NCBI GenBank assembly: GCA_039090855.1
Contig: CM077025.1
Coordinates: forward strand, 101,164,489-101,228,488
DNA length: 64,000 bases
DNA from: Macrothele yani
Taxonomy: Eukaryota > Arthropoda > Arachnida > Araneae > Macrothelidae
Direction: 5' to 3'
The translations under genes and the position numbers were made by a program. The notes under the pieces are model-generated. The model saw only the letters and a program-made list of their open reading frames with translations, did no database searches and had not been told where the DNA came from. Position 1 is the first letter of the stretch. Each line of letters opens with the position of its first letter. Below, piece by piece: positions 42,701 through 56,800 of this stretch.

Positions 42701-45700
42701 CAGTATTGCCACCTTGCCCCCACTGCATGAAATTCTGATGAAAATTTAACCATGTTGCCTTTACAGTCCATTACTTGGAGCACTAGAAACGTACTCATAT
42801 ATCTAATAATATTTCTAATTTATCATGTAGCACCACTTGAGGTTAAAGCTGATGTTACATTTTAAGTGCAAATGATTCTAATAGTCCATTACTGTGAAAA
42901 TGTACTGTATTGTTTGTGTTATGTAGGGTGAAAGTCTTGACATGTGCATGTACCTTCCGGAGGTAAACACCAACCGAGATATAGTTCTGATGCTGGAAAA
43001 ATGTTCAAAACTCACATCAAGAGATGGGTCAGCAGTTGTTCAAGAAAGTGTTGACAAGAAGTGGCGAAATATGGCCAAAAAGAGGTATGTACTTTGCCCA
43101 CATTTCTCATCTCTTTGTTGTTAAACTTGGTGCATTCATACCTATCTAACTAAGCGCATTGAACCCCTCTGCTGAGATTATTACTTTTTCCATTAAACTT
43201 GAGATTTTACATTACAGTTTATTGTAATGCCTATGTGGATGTAGTCTTTTTTTTTTTTCAGACATTTGTTGATTTATAAGGTTATTTAACTTACCTACAA
43301 ATATTCAGACATTTTCTGATGATGACCTGCATGTTAGTTTCATTAAAATTGTGTCAGTGATGAATATTTTGTTGCCAGTCACCCTGCATTTATGCAATAA
43401 TACTGTGATCCCAACTTTTAGAAATAATTTAGCCTTTCTGTGAAAAAGTATTATAAAATTGTGCAGGTTGTTAAAACTTTATTAGTATCATGATTGCTGA
43501 TTCATTTTAATATATTATATATTTCAAAATCACTTTGAACGTATGTTGAATCTTCTTTTATATGCTGATCATTCTTGACATATATATAAATATGCATGTT
43601 TTTAAAAAGTTTTTAGCTGTTGATGCATAGAATCTAATTTCACTGTTTTTGCTGGAATTGTTTCTACAGTATTTTTAAGCATATTTTTAATCTATACATG
43701 GATCATTCCATAAAATATCGCATGGTGGTGGTTGCTGACACATTTTAGAAAAAATTTATTCCTTTACCATGGAATAGCTGTTATATGTAGATTTCAAAAA
43801 TCTATTTATAAAGTTTTTATAGGTGGCCATGTTTAAGAAAAAAAATCAAAATGGCCACCTCTGACAAGCAAAATTGAGTCCTGCAGTCATTGTTTGCTTT
43901 TTATAATATCTTCCAAACTATTAAAGATAACAGTTTTGAATAAAATCCAGTAACTTAAGCATAGTCTGAGCTATAAAAAGAAGTATTAACATTGCATTTA
44001 ATATTTTATTCAGTACCAGAAAATTTGACATGCATTTTCAGCACAAAATTGAATATTTCCCTAAATTTAAGATTTTTTAACTTATGAAGGAATTACATAC
44101 ACAAAATAAAACTCTACAATTAAATAAAGTGCATGTAGTTAGACAATTTAAAAATGTTAAACTCAATATTAACACCCTCCTCCTTATTAAAAAAAATAGT
44201 TTAAAAACTACATTTTGCAAATTTTAGCCATATTTGGCAAGCTGTATCTAAAAAGGGAGTGGATGAAAAAATCTGAAAATTTTATAGAATGTACTTCTAG
44301 CAGAGGTGTTGGCATTGTGTGAGTCTCATATATTTAGTTTTTGATCTGTACAGCTGCTGTAAAATACTGAAGATCATAAAAAATGGCAAATTACGGAATA
44401 TCAATTTTGCACATCATAATAACTTATTTTGGGTATTTATACTATTATTTGTATCCTATTAAATTTTAGAGCATTGTCATGTGAAATATTATTATTTATA
44501 GGCATATAGATAGAAAGTAGAAAATATAATAATTTCTATAAAATTATCTGAAAACAGTTGGGTTTTCAACCTAAAGCTTGCTGCTTACGTTTTATTTATA
44601 GTTGATGTGATTGATTAAGATTGTTTTGTTTAGAAAAATTTTCCTTGACAATCTTGAAGTTAATCTCGAGTATTAAATGTTCAGTTTGTAAACCACAAAC
44701 AACGTTTAAGTAACTTTTTCTGTAGCAACAATGACAACTTTGTATTCAGATCACAACTACTGTTATGAGTTCGTCCTGTTGCTGTACTAAGTTCCAATGG
44801 TGAGATTTTCCTTAACAAATTTTCAGCTTTCACGTAAACCTTGTTATCTCTTGACAGTTTAAAACAAATGCTTGGACCACAAGGATGAAAAAAATGAATG
44901 AAAAAGTAATTTGTGCTGACAGATACATTTTCAACTACACCTAGCCACCATTTGTTGTCATAAACACAACATACAAAGTCATTAATTTTTATATCACATA
45001 CTAAAAAGTCATTTTTTTAAATATTTATTTCTGTACATATTACTGATCCAGAAATAATGCCCACTTTTAATGTAAATTTATTTTCCGGGATGAAACAGTG
45101 ATATTCTCTTGTGTGCTTAATTGTAAGAGCTTTATTATATCTATCTTCCAAAAGATTCTGTATTTGAAGTATTTCTGTAGTAGATGAAAATTTAAATGTG
45201 ATTCCAGTAATATTTTCATTACAAAATTTATGCATATCTTCAGCAGTTAAAATTTGATTTTCAAATGGGCTTTGGAGACTTGCTTTTCTGACCAAATGCT
45301 TAACAGTGCCTCCAATGCTGTCACATGGCCCTTTTCCATGCGCAGTAGCAAAAAAGTGCCGCTCAGCAGGTATTCCAAAATCTTTTTCATGGTACATAAA
45401 TTCAAAAAGTTTTTGCAATTTTTATATTGTCCGGCACACCCATCCGAAAAATTATATATTTTTGTAATATGATCAAATTTTTTTTGTAATTCTAAAACAA
45501 GTTCCTTTTGGAAACAGTAAAATGATGTAGTATTATGCTCTAAATAATCACTGATTACACAAAAACTGTAAGATTTTACTTCGTTCTTCTCATTCGCACA
45601 TCATTACCGTGAAACAGAATCAATGAAGACACCAGTATCTGTCAAAACAAATGTTGAAGTATCAAGCTTTCTTTTTTGGCTGAAGGTTTAACGACCACTG

Positions 45701-48700
45701 TGAGCAAGCAGTCGCTCATCCCTAATTTAGGGCCACTGGTTCGAGAGAAGGAAGAGAGCCAGTGCCATAAGACAAATACAGCATCCATGCCTCACCGGAA
45801 TTCGAACTCAGACTCATCCTGGACAATTTGTAGGAAGCCAGCACTTAGAACACTGTGCCATTGGGGACAGCTTTCTTTTTGCAGATATGAGGAAAATGGA
45901 GACATTGATATACTTAACAGTAAGTAAATTCTAGTTCCATCAGTTTAACATTTATCTGGGGGTTTTCTTTCTTTGAGGAGCTAACCTCTGAGTCTCAGAG
46001 AACAGCCTAGTGATATGTATGTATGTATGTAGTATCACCATCCAATCTTTTTATTCTAGAATAGCAGCATACAAAAAGTACAAAACCGATTACTGTAATG
46101 CAATCTTGCATTGACGAAGAAAGAAATGGATTTCACAGACGGTTCGAAATCTTTTTCTTCTGCGTTGATCCAAAGTGATGGTTGATGGAATTTCGACCAT
46201 TGTAATGGCTAATTACCAGCGAAAATTGGAAGAATTTGATATTCATCCAGAGGGCTAGAGGAAGGGCTGAAAATTCGGAATCTCCCACCTAAATCCGGAG
46301 AGTTGGTACGTCTGCATAGGTGGAAGAAGCATTTATGCTCTGGCTCTGTCCGTCTTGATGATAACTCACATAAAAATGCTTCGATTTTGATGAAATTTTA
46401 GCATGTTGTTAAGCAGCGCCTGGGGATATACCCTTTTTAAAATCGTTAAAATCGGACTGCAATTTAATTAGAAATCGGATCCCAATGAAATTTTCATTGA
46501 ACAGGATAACTCGCGTAAAATTGCTTTGACTTCGATGAAAGTTTAGCATGTTTCTAAACTACATCTGGAGATCAATCTTATTGAAAATTGTTAAAATTGG
46601 CAGAATATTTCTTCTGAAATCAGCCCACAATTATTTACTCGCGGAATAACATAATTCCGCACTACATTTTCTACGGAAGTGGGGAATAGATGCAGGTAAC
46701 TGAAATATGCCCATAAATAATATTATTTCACATTAAAATGCCCTAAATTTTAATAGTATAAAAATAAGAGTATAAATACCCAAAATAAGTTATTATGATG
46801 TGCAATATTAATATTCCATAATTTGCCATTTTTTATGATCTTCAATATTTTACAGCAGCTATACAGATCAAAAACACAATGTGAGATTTACACAATGCCA
46901 ACACCTCTGCTAGAAGTACATTCTATAAAATTTTGAGATTTTTTTCGTGCATTCCCTTTTTAGATACAGCTTGCCAAATATGGCCAAAATTTGTAAAATG
47001 TAGTTTTTAAACAATTTTTTAATAAGAAGAAGGGTGTTAACATTGAGTTTAACATTTTAAAATTATCTAACTACATGCACTTTATTTAATTGTAGAGTTT
47101 CATTTTGTGTATGTAATTACTTCATAAGTTGAAAATTCTTAAAGTTAGTGAAATATTCAATTTTGCGCTGAAAATGCATGTCAAATTTTCTGGTACTGAT
47201 TAAATATTAAATGCAATGTTAATACTTCATTTTATAGCTCGGACTATGCTTCAGTTACTGGATTTTATTTGAAACTGCTATCTTTAATAGTTTGGGAGAT
47301 ATTATAAAAAGCAAACACCACTGCAGGACTCAATTTTGCTTGTCGGAAGCAGCCATTTTGATTTTTTCTTCAACATGGCGGCCTATAAAAAATTTATAAA
47401 TGCAACTAAAAAATCCTAAGTGCATAAATGCACATAGTGAATAATACGTGGCTAAAGAAAATGAATCTATAACTACTACGTACAGTAGCAAAATACTGTT
47501 CTTCACGTGTTTATACTAGCAATTTTAAGCAGAAGTCAACAGGTTCCTGGTAATATTAACAAAAAGCAAACTACAAGCAGCACAATCAAAAGGACTTACC
47601 CCAACTTTGAAAAGTAGGCCTACATCCATTGTCGTCCGGCTTCTTCTGCTAGTGAACGAATATCAGCAGTCGACAAGACATATATCACAACGAACGGTAA
47701 AAACGACCAATTGAGTAAAACATGAATGAAACGGTATAAAACCAAGTATATAATGGTGAAATGTTCTCATGAATCACCATTTTATACTTGGTTTTATACT
47801 GTTTCATTCACGTTTTACTCAATTGGTCGTTTTTACCGTTCGTTGTGATATATGTCTTGTCGACCGCTGATATTCATTCACTAGCAGAAGAAGCCGGACG
47901 ACAATGGATGTAGGCCTACTTTTCAAAGTTGGGGTAAGTCCTTTTGATTGTGCTGCTTGTAGTTTGCTTTTTGTTAATATTATCAGGAACCTGTTGACTT
48001 CTGCTTAAAATTGCTAGTATAAACACGTGAAGAACAGCATTTTGCTACTGTAAGTAGTAGTTATAGATTCATTTATAAGTGCATTTCTGAAATCTACATA
48101 TAATGGCTATTCCATGGTAAAAATATAAATTTTTTCTAAAATGTGTCAGCAACCAATTTAATTGAAATCATGTGATATTTTATGGAATGACCCATATATA
48201 ACTAACCTTCTTTGGACACTGCTAATACATTCAGTGACTAACCCAATTAGTGCATAACATTTAAAGACTGAATCCATATAAATTACAAGACAAAGTTAAA
48301 TGTTTTTGTTCTATGCCATAGGAGTGTGATCTTATACATTTAAATCTCATGATCATTTTTTTATTTTTTATTTATTTGTTTATTTATTTTTTGTGGTTCT
48401 GTGGACTGTGCATATTTGCTACATGTTCTTTGGAGGTCAGTATTTTGTCTTCCAGAAATTAAAAATGATCAGTGTTTAAATACTGTTTTCTTGATAATAA
48501 TTTTTTTACCTGTAATTGTAGTTCTATTTATCATATGCATTATATAATAATTGCTGCAAAATGTTAGGCAAATAATGCAGCGCAACTTTTCTCAGTCCCA
48601 TTCAGGAATTTATGCATATAGCCAAAACATGCTTGATTCATTGTAACAAGGTTCCCATGTAACCCCAAAAGCAGGAAAAACTAGGAATTTCCAGGGAATT

Positions 48701-51700
48701 TGAAAATTGTTCTAAAAATGAGGGAAAATAGCATTTTTATGTAAAAGTTGGGAAAGTTTATATTTTGCCAAAAACGCTTTTTCTTTTTCAGATTTTTTGC
48801 CTTTCTTTGCAATTGTTGCCTGCCTATAATTTGATAGATCTTACTTTCAATGTATCACATTATTCCTTTATTTCCTGAAAAATTATCAAAGCTGAATTTT
48901 AAAATATATGTCTATTATTAAGTTTATTAAGTTTTTTTTTTTATTTGGTTTCTGCAGACAGTTTGCTTGATGTCATTTAATATAGAGCAGTTAGGCAAAA
49001 TTGCCTGATACAGTCCTGCTTGGAGAATCACATCACAAGAGAGTCAATTATCCAATCAATCAAAGCCCTTTGTTGGTTCATTCTCTTGCAACATATTTCT
49101 CTGAGTAGGAGCCCATTTGGTCATTAAGCTTAGCTGCCATGTGTTTTAGAAAGAAGAAAAACTAAAAATAAGCAGCTGACAGATTTTTTCTTACATGCAA
49201 ACCATTTCTAGGAAAATGCATTAACAGATTCTGTGTTGGCAATATACCACTCAGGTTCACAAGGATCATGGAATTATGGCGTCAAAAGTAATGCTTGGTG
49301 AAGTCAGGGAATTCTTTTATCTTTTATTTTTGAGTGGGAATCCTTTGTAAAAGACTAATTTTACTGATTTTTTTTTTAAATGCATGTACACACACCCTTA
49401 TGCAATGAAAGGTAATGAGAAAAATGTGAAGGTAGATTTAAAAATATGAAATTTTAAAGAAAGGGAAAGAACATTCTGCACCCATTGCTGAAGATTGTTG
49501 TTACTAAGAAAGTAACAAAATGAGCCAATGGATCGGAACAAGTCTGAAGAATAGTTGAAAAGAATTTTAGGTGTAACTTCAGAAAAAAAAAGTGTAAGAA
49601 TTTTTTAAATGTGCAAGTATAGTCTAGTCTAGGGCTGCCCTAGTGGTGCAGAAGCCTAAGGAGTGGCTTTTGACTATTCATTTGAGATGGGCCTGGGTTT
49701 GAATCCTGGTGAGGCATGGATGTTGTGTTTGTCTTACAACACTGGCTCTCTCCCTTCCCTTCTACCAGTAGCCCTAAATTAGGGACGAGTGACTGCTTAT
49801 AGCCCATTGAGTTGCTCACAGTGGTCATATAACACCAAATTAAAAAAAATAGTCTAATCTAGAAGAGATTACCTCTATTTAGCAATGAATTCAGGGAAGA
49901 CAAATGAAAAGTTGGTTTCAATAGACCTATGAACTTTTCCTGAATTTCTTGATGAGCAAAATATTATCTCCCTTTCAGCAGACTACTATTTTTCAATGAA
50001 GAAATCATGACCCTCATCACTTTTGTAAGGAGGCACATCTGCATAATAACTGAAATTTTTGCTGTTATTATTCAGATATGATGTATTGTTTATTATCAAA
50101 TCCAAATGATTTTACTGCTGTGAAGCGTATTATTTATTAACAGACTATCATAAAAAATTCCAAGTACACAGGTACAGAAACCCTGATTCCTGTGCATCCT
50201 GAGAGTCCCTGCAGGATCTTCAGAGTTATGCAATAAGTTTAGCAATTTTAGTAAGGCATTATTTAAGGAAGAAGGAAAATCAATAGATAAATGGAGTTAT
50301 GTCTTGTAGAAAAACAGAAAAAATAGTAGCCAGTAATTCCTAATACCACTGTCCACATCACAATGAAAAATACTGTCTCAAACAGAAATCACAACATGAG
50401 TGAAATAAATAAATAGTAATAACATTAATCATAAATAATAATATTATTCATCATGATAATAAAATTAAACATTTTACTGGTTCAAAAAATGCTAAAATTC
50501 TGACAAGTAAATAGTTATAGGTCTTGGCAGCTGGATTACCAATAAATAACATCTGTTTTATGAACATACATCTTTCAGGTTTGTGTGACATCTATGTGAA
50601 CTACAGTAGTTGTCAGAATATGGCTGTTTTAATAAAGAAATAATGACCACTCATTACTTTTGTAAAGAGACGTATCTGCATGATACTTGAAATTTGTTTT
50701 ATTCAGATATGATTCATTGTCTCAGTTCATCACTTCTTCATAATGTGCTCAAGTAATTTTTACTGCTTGGGTCAAAAAGTTCTAATAGTTAACTCATTGT
50801 GCATTGTAGAATAACTTTTTTACAAGTCTTATTGAGGTTATTATTCAAAAAGGTTGGTGGTCAAATTTTCGAACTAAAGCCTAGTTCATCATCAGGACTA
50901 CGTCACTGGAGTATAGCAACTACTCCAGTGATGTAGTCCTGATGATGAACTAGGCTTTAGTTCAAAAATTTGACCACCAACTTTTGAATAATAACCTCTG
51001 TAAGACCTGTAAAAAAGTTATTCCACAGTAAACTATGAATAGAGGTGCCATAAATTCATTTACAACAATCATTGTGCATGTTTGGTAATATTAAACCATG
51101 CCAACTTCAATCTTTCAGCCACTGAAAATTTTTGCTAGAGGTTATAGACTTCTTAAAATACTGCTGTAAATATATATTTTTTTTCTGAGTGCCCTTCAGC
51201 AGTCCTCATTTCTGATTTTATTTCATGTGCATTACAGAAACTTCAACATTTGACCCGAACTTTCACCACCTGATTTGCAGCTTAAGTAAGTTATTTAGAG
51301 TACAATTTGTGTGGTAGGGCATCATGGCAAGTACCTCTTAGTGATGTGGGATCATCATTGCCATCTAAAGTAGGATCACCAGGAATTGATGCTAATTTTC
51401 TGGTTCTTGTTTAGGTCATTTGGAGTAATGTGTTAATACATAATACCATTAAGCTGTTTTCTGAGATTCGGAGGTTAGCTCCTCAAAAAAAGATCATCTT
51501 TCAAAAGTGTTTAACTGCTGAAACTAGATTTTACTTACTGTTGGTGTATCAAACATAATGTGTTAATACATGTGACATAGTTTTAAAATCAGTCATTAGA
51601 GTGGTATAAGTAAATAGGATTTGACACAGAATGGCTGATGTATGCAGAAAACTGTTTTTGTACACTCTTTTGAGCAAACTTGAATTACAGTTGTACCTCA

Positions 51701-53844
51701 TTAAACCCCCATTTTTGTTCATCATGCTAAACTGGTGATAAATGAGTATGGTGGTTAAAGAGGGTTCATATAAAAAAGAGGGTAAAATCAATTGCATGAC
51801 AATATGCAAAAGAAATAAAACAAACATACATTCTTATGTATAGATTCTATAATTCTGAGAACACAGGGATTGAAAACACAGCAATTAAGTAAAGTTTAGA
51901 ATGAAACTTCTTAAAACAATGTGGTATTTTGCATTTTCCTATAACACCAATACTTCATTTGTTAGAACCATCAACATTTACGCAGTGAACTGTTGTTATC
52001 CTGTCTTTCATCTTTTTGCAACCATTCTCATTTTTGTTTGAAATTTATTTTATTGGGTACTATCCTATAAATCAAACCAGATGCTTCCATGTTATGCACA
52101 TCTTTTAATTCATAGCCAATTATGGCTTCTAACATTTTTCTTCTTGCATCATCCACTGAACTTTTAAGAGATTTCAGTTGCTATATTCTGACTGATAATC
52201 CACACTGATTTTTGAATCTCTAAAGCCAACCATTACTGTGGCTGAATTCTTAAATTTGGTATTCTTTCCCAAACTGTCACCCTTTTTCAAACATAATTTC
52301 ATCAGTAATAACTTCATTCTTAACATTTACCTGGCCAGTCCATAGAACAAAAGAACAGTGCTTGCCACTTTGTCTCAAATTTTTCAACTGAGTGCAGTTG
52401 TTTTTCAGATCCCATCCATTTATGTTTATTACCTAATTTGTCCCCTACTGTTTCTCTGTTAATTGACTTGTCAAAAGAGTTGGAGAAGATAGTAATAAAG
52501 GGCTACAATAGGGAGCTTATCACTAGTGAAGGTTTATGGTTGGAACTGCTGAGGTACAGGGAGGTAGCTTTCATAAAACCTGATCGCTATGTGAACATTT
52601 CTGTGTGAGGAGTGCAGAAAATTTTGGGAACCATTTGGTTCAGGTACATCAGCTGCTTAAAGGGTTAATTAATTAATTAATTAATTATGACCCAAGCACA
52701 TACATACATATCACTAAGCTTTTCAGAAGTTAGCTCCTCAAGGAAAGCTCATCTGCCAAATAAAAGTTAAAAACTGATAGTGCTACATTTTACATTATAC
52801 TACAAGTCATGAAAAAAAGAGAGAAAAAATAAAATCTGCATGCAGAGCTTGACGAGCAGAGATAGCCAGGAAATCATATGTGTAATTCAGTAGTCAAAAC
52901 GTCATAACATGAATTACCAAAGTTGGGCTCTTCTGTATGGCTTTGGAACTAGTGGTTCTGCAGGTAAAGTTGGGTAATTTCACATCTCCTTTAGAAACTT
53001 AACTTATGTTTCTTATACTTCATGTAATCCGGATTTGAGGCATTAATATGCCTTAGTTAATTATCATTACTTCAAAAATATGCATCATTGGTGTACTCTA
53101 ACACAATTTGTTGTGTAGGTGAAAAATGTATGTTACTGGTTTTTTTAAATCATTTTTACTTTGGCAAAAAATGTCTATTGCTGTTATTTGAAATTTATGG
53201 ATTATAGGTTTTGATATGCTTTCATAGTTATGTAAATATTTTCTATTTCAGTTCAGCATGGGTGGATTGTTGGTCAGTTCCTATTGTTGCTTTAAGTATT
53301 GGTTATAACTATCACCCTATTCCACCACATGGCAATCGCAACTTTGACCTTGATATAACAACACCTGAAAAGGAGGAACTTCTTTTGTCTCCTATTCGTC
53401 CAAATGGGGTTCAGAATCATAAAAGAAAGAAAATAGATCAATCAACTCTTGAGTTCGACCCCATATCACTTGCTCCAGATGCAGTGCATGTGGATTTGGA
53501 AGTCGGGCCATCAGTGATTCGTTTGTATGGTTCTTTGCTGAGAAATTTGATGCATTTAAAGGTATTTCACTTCTTTCATTTTTGTGTGTCACTTCTGATG
53601 CTTATAATATGTAATTGTAGTTGTTTTAAAATACTGTATCATTTCTTTCTTTGGGACTAGACTACTAAGTTTCATTTCCATAAAAAAATGTCAAATGCAT
53701 CATGTGAATCACATTATTGTTATTATTATTATCATTATTTTTGAGGCAAAATCTAATACCTTTTTGTAACTATTTTTTTTTCAATTTTCACCTGTGTTAA
53801 AGGGTAAAAATTTTACAAATGCTTTTTTTTTTTGTTAAGGTGTA

Positions 53845-53877
<33 letters not shown>

Positions 53878-56800
53878 AAGACAAATTTACTGAGTCCAAA
53901 AGCCCATTTTAGAGTAATGTAGTGTTGGAAGTGTGAAGTGTCCCGTAAAACCCATGAAATCAGATTTGGTTGCCTGAAAGTGTTTGCAGTGATTAATTTT
54001 TGTTTCCTCTGTTGTCATGTTACTATGGGATTTCTGCTTTGCAATAAAAATCCTATCAGATGCAAACTACTGAAAAAAAGCTTAAAACTATGTATTTTTT
54101 AGTGTTTATTACTGAAAATTTCCAATCAAGGTTGGTGTCTCTGTAACTGAACGTTGTTAGCTGACTTAACTAATTTTTTATTTCATGTTTAAATTCCAGA
54201 AACTGACCAACTGTGAATTGTTTTATTGTTTTCTCTGTATATTTCTATGTATATATATATATATACACCCCATAAACAAAACATTAAAGATAAGAGTGAT
54301 GGGCATTTCCGATACAGAGTGGAACAGATTCAAACTGATCTCAGGTGATTAATAGGCAGACAGCAGTGTATCACAATAAAAGAACATTGGTAAATATGGT
54401 GATCTGAGTGACTTTGATCGTGGATGCATTATCGGCGGAAGATAGACGTGTCATTGTATCGCCAAAGTGGTAAGAACCCCAGGGTTCTTGAAGGCAACTG
54501 TATCAAGGGTGTACTACGATTATACCATTGATCGACATACCAGCGTCCAGGGAGCAAGCAATAACCGACCACATGCTATTGATGAGCAGGGTCAACATAG
54601 ACTATCCAGTCTCGTACCGACCAATCGCTTGGTTAGTCAGCACAAATCACATCCAGGTTAAATGCCTGAGGGCCAGACAACTTTATCAAGCAAACAGCAT
54701 GACACACTGCGTACCCTGGGTTACGGGAGCTGACACCCTACTCATGTGGCACTGTTGACTACTTGTCATCGGAAATTACACTTCACCTTGTACTGGGAAC
54801 ATCAGAACTGGACCTCAGCAGAGTGGTGCCTGGTCAGATGAATCTTGTTTTCAGCTGCACCAAGCTGATGGAAGGGTGTGGCTGTGGCATCTACAGCATG
54901 AGGCCATGACCCCCGTTGTGCCAGGTCGGCTCTGTTCAAAACAGTGGTGGCTCTGTGATGGTTTGAGGAGCTTTCTCATGAGACATATTAGGTTCCTTAG
55001 TGTGTCTGTAGAGGTCCTTAACTGCTGTGCCCTACCAGCATATATGTGCTGGCTTGAACACCTACACATTTTCATGGCCATTGCACATCCTGTGGCCAGA
55101 TGGTCTGTTTCATAAGGAGAATGTGCTGCCCCACTGGACCACAACCACCCAGGCATGGCTCGAGGAACATTCATCTGAGTTTGAAACCATCCAGTTGGCC
55201 CCAAAGGTCCTCGTATTTAAACCCTGTGGAAACTCTCTGGGATTATGCTGAGCAGAACATCAAATCCATGGATCCTGGGCTAATGTCTCAGGTGAAGTTA
55301 TGGACAATGCTGCAACAGGCATGACTGGCATTACCTCCAGAAACCATCCGGCATTTGATGGAGTTGATGCCTCAGCATGTACAGACTGCTATTCATGCTA
55401 GAGGAAGACCAATATGCTATTAGGTAGGCATCTCTAACGTTTTGTCCATTGAGGGTATATATATATACACTGAGATGGCAGATTTTTGGTACACTACCTA
55501 GTTATGTGTTGCACACACTGCCCTCGGTCTGCAGAACCACCTAAATTCGTTGGAGCATGGAACATTCCTGATGCTGGAAACATCTTGCAGAAATGTTGTA
55601 CCAAGTGGAAATGCTTGAGTCACACAGTTGCTGTGTTGCTGCAAATTGGACGGTGGTGCGTTCTTGCAGCGAATAGTCCATTCCTCCTTATTCCAGAGAC
55701 TTTGCAGGCCACTGAACCAAGGAAAACTCATTGGCATATTCCTGGGACCATTCAGTAATGATGCAAGCATGCAAGCCCTGTAAGTGGGTGTGTTATCTTG
55801 CGGAAGTGTCAATCTGCTTTAGAATAAACCATAACCATTAAGGGATGAAATTGGTCAGCAACGATGTTCAGGTATACAATGGCATTCAGATGTTCTGTGA
55901 TCAGTATCAGGGGGACTAATGCATGCCAAGATAACATTCTGCACACCAGCACACTGCTACTACTGGCCTGTGCTGTTGACACCAGACATGATGGCTCCAT
56001 GATGTTGCATAAAATTTGGATCATGTCATCCGCATGATGCAAAAGAACCTTGATTCATCTCTTCAGGCAACCTTTTCCTAGTCCTCAACAGTCCAGTAAT
56101 GATGTTCCAGCATCCACTGGAGTCAAACATTCCTGTTCTGCTGTGCTGACAACATCAGCACTCAACATGATCGTCAGCTGTTGTAGCCCTTTTGTGTCAT
56201 GGTTTGATACATGGCATTTTCAGTGATTACCTTTGGCACACCAATGTTGAATTCTGCAGTGATTTGGTTGGTTATGACCCATCTGTTCACATGCAGGAAC
56301 TTTGCCAGTCCCCTTTGACCTCACTGTTTCCTTCCACAGGATCTCTGATTGCTGGAAAGTTTTTTTTTTTTTCTTTTGCGTGTTGGACTATTCATGGGAA
56401 ACCCATGCTACAGTTGTTATTAAAAATCCCAGGATGATGCTGTTTGGGAGATACTCAAACCAAGGTACCTGGTGCCAGCTATGATGCCACATTCAAAGCC
56501 ATTCAGATCACTCATTTTTTATGTTCTGACCTTCAATTCAACACCAACTGAAGCTCGATGAGCTGGTCAATCTGATTTATGCCACATGCTGCACAGTGTG
56601 CTGCCTTACAGAGGGTGAGTTGAAAGTTTTGCAATATTTGGATCACTTTATGTTTTCATATGTACCTTTACAAACAAAGCTGACTAGTATTCAAAGTATA
56701 GGCCATCGTGTTGCACCGTCTTTAGCCATCTGTCTGCCAGTTCTTCGATTCCATGGCAGTACCAGTTCTTGTCCTTAGAGGCGAATAACTCCTTCACCCC

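Larger units (their letters stand above)
38601..42926 (+). other. BLTP1 intron e-f (4.3 kb)
   Basis: Contains a mariner remnant (38740-39640), a minus-strand SINE (39708-39865) preceded by poly-T and (GT)n, a plain stretch with no feature (39930-41140), a 5'-truncated LINE (41150-42340) and a second mariner fragment (42383-42790). Confidence 0.72.
43698..48195 (-). mobile_element. Fold-back DNA transposon, 4.5 kb, unplaced family
   Basis: Outer ends ATGGATCATTCCATAAAATA (43698) and the inverse TATTTTATGGAATGACCCAT (48195) are followed by over 100 bp of inverted similarity including GTTGCTGACACATTTTAGAA and TTACCATGGAATAGC. The left arm continues to about 44520 and pairs with 46705-47405 (e.g. 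GCCAACACCTCTGCTAGAAG at 46898). The right arm additionally holds a separate palindrome (47461-48072). A transposase-like gene lies between the arms on the minus strand. A TIR-element copy, SINE and LINE tail are inserted at 45680-46314. Flanks are TATA-rich; the target duplication is unclear. Confidence 0.8.
43085..53251 (+). other. BLTP1 intron f-g (10.2 kb)
   Basis: Holds a 4.5 kb fold-back element (43698-48195) with nested insertions, a short hAT-like copy, a SINE, a palindromic MITE, two antisense LINE tails and a Tigger-like remnant. 43085-43690, 49860-50800 and 52800-53250 show no identifiable feature. Confidence 0.72.
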
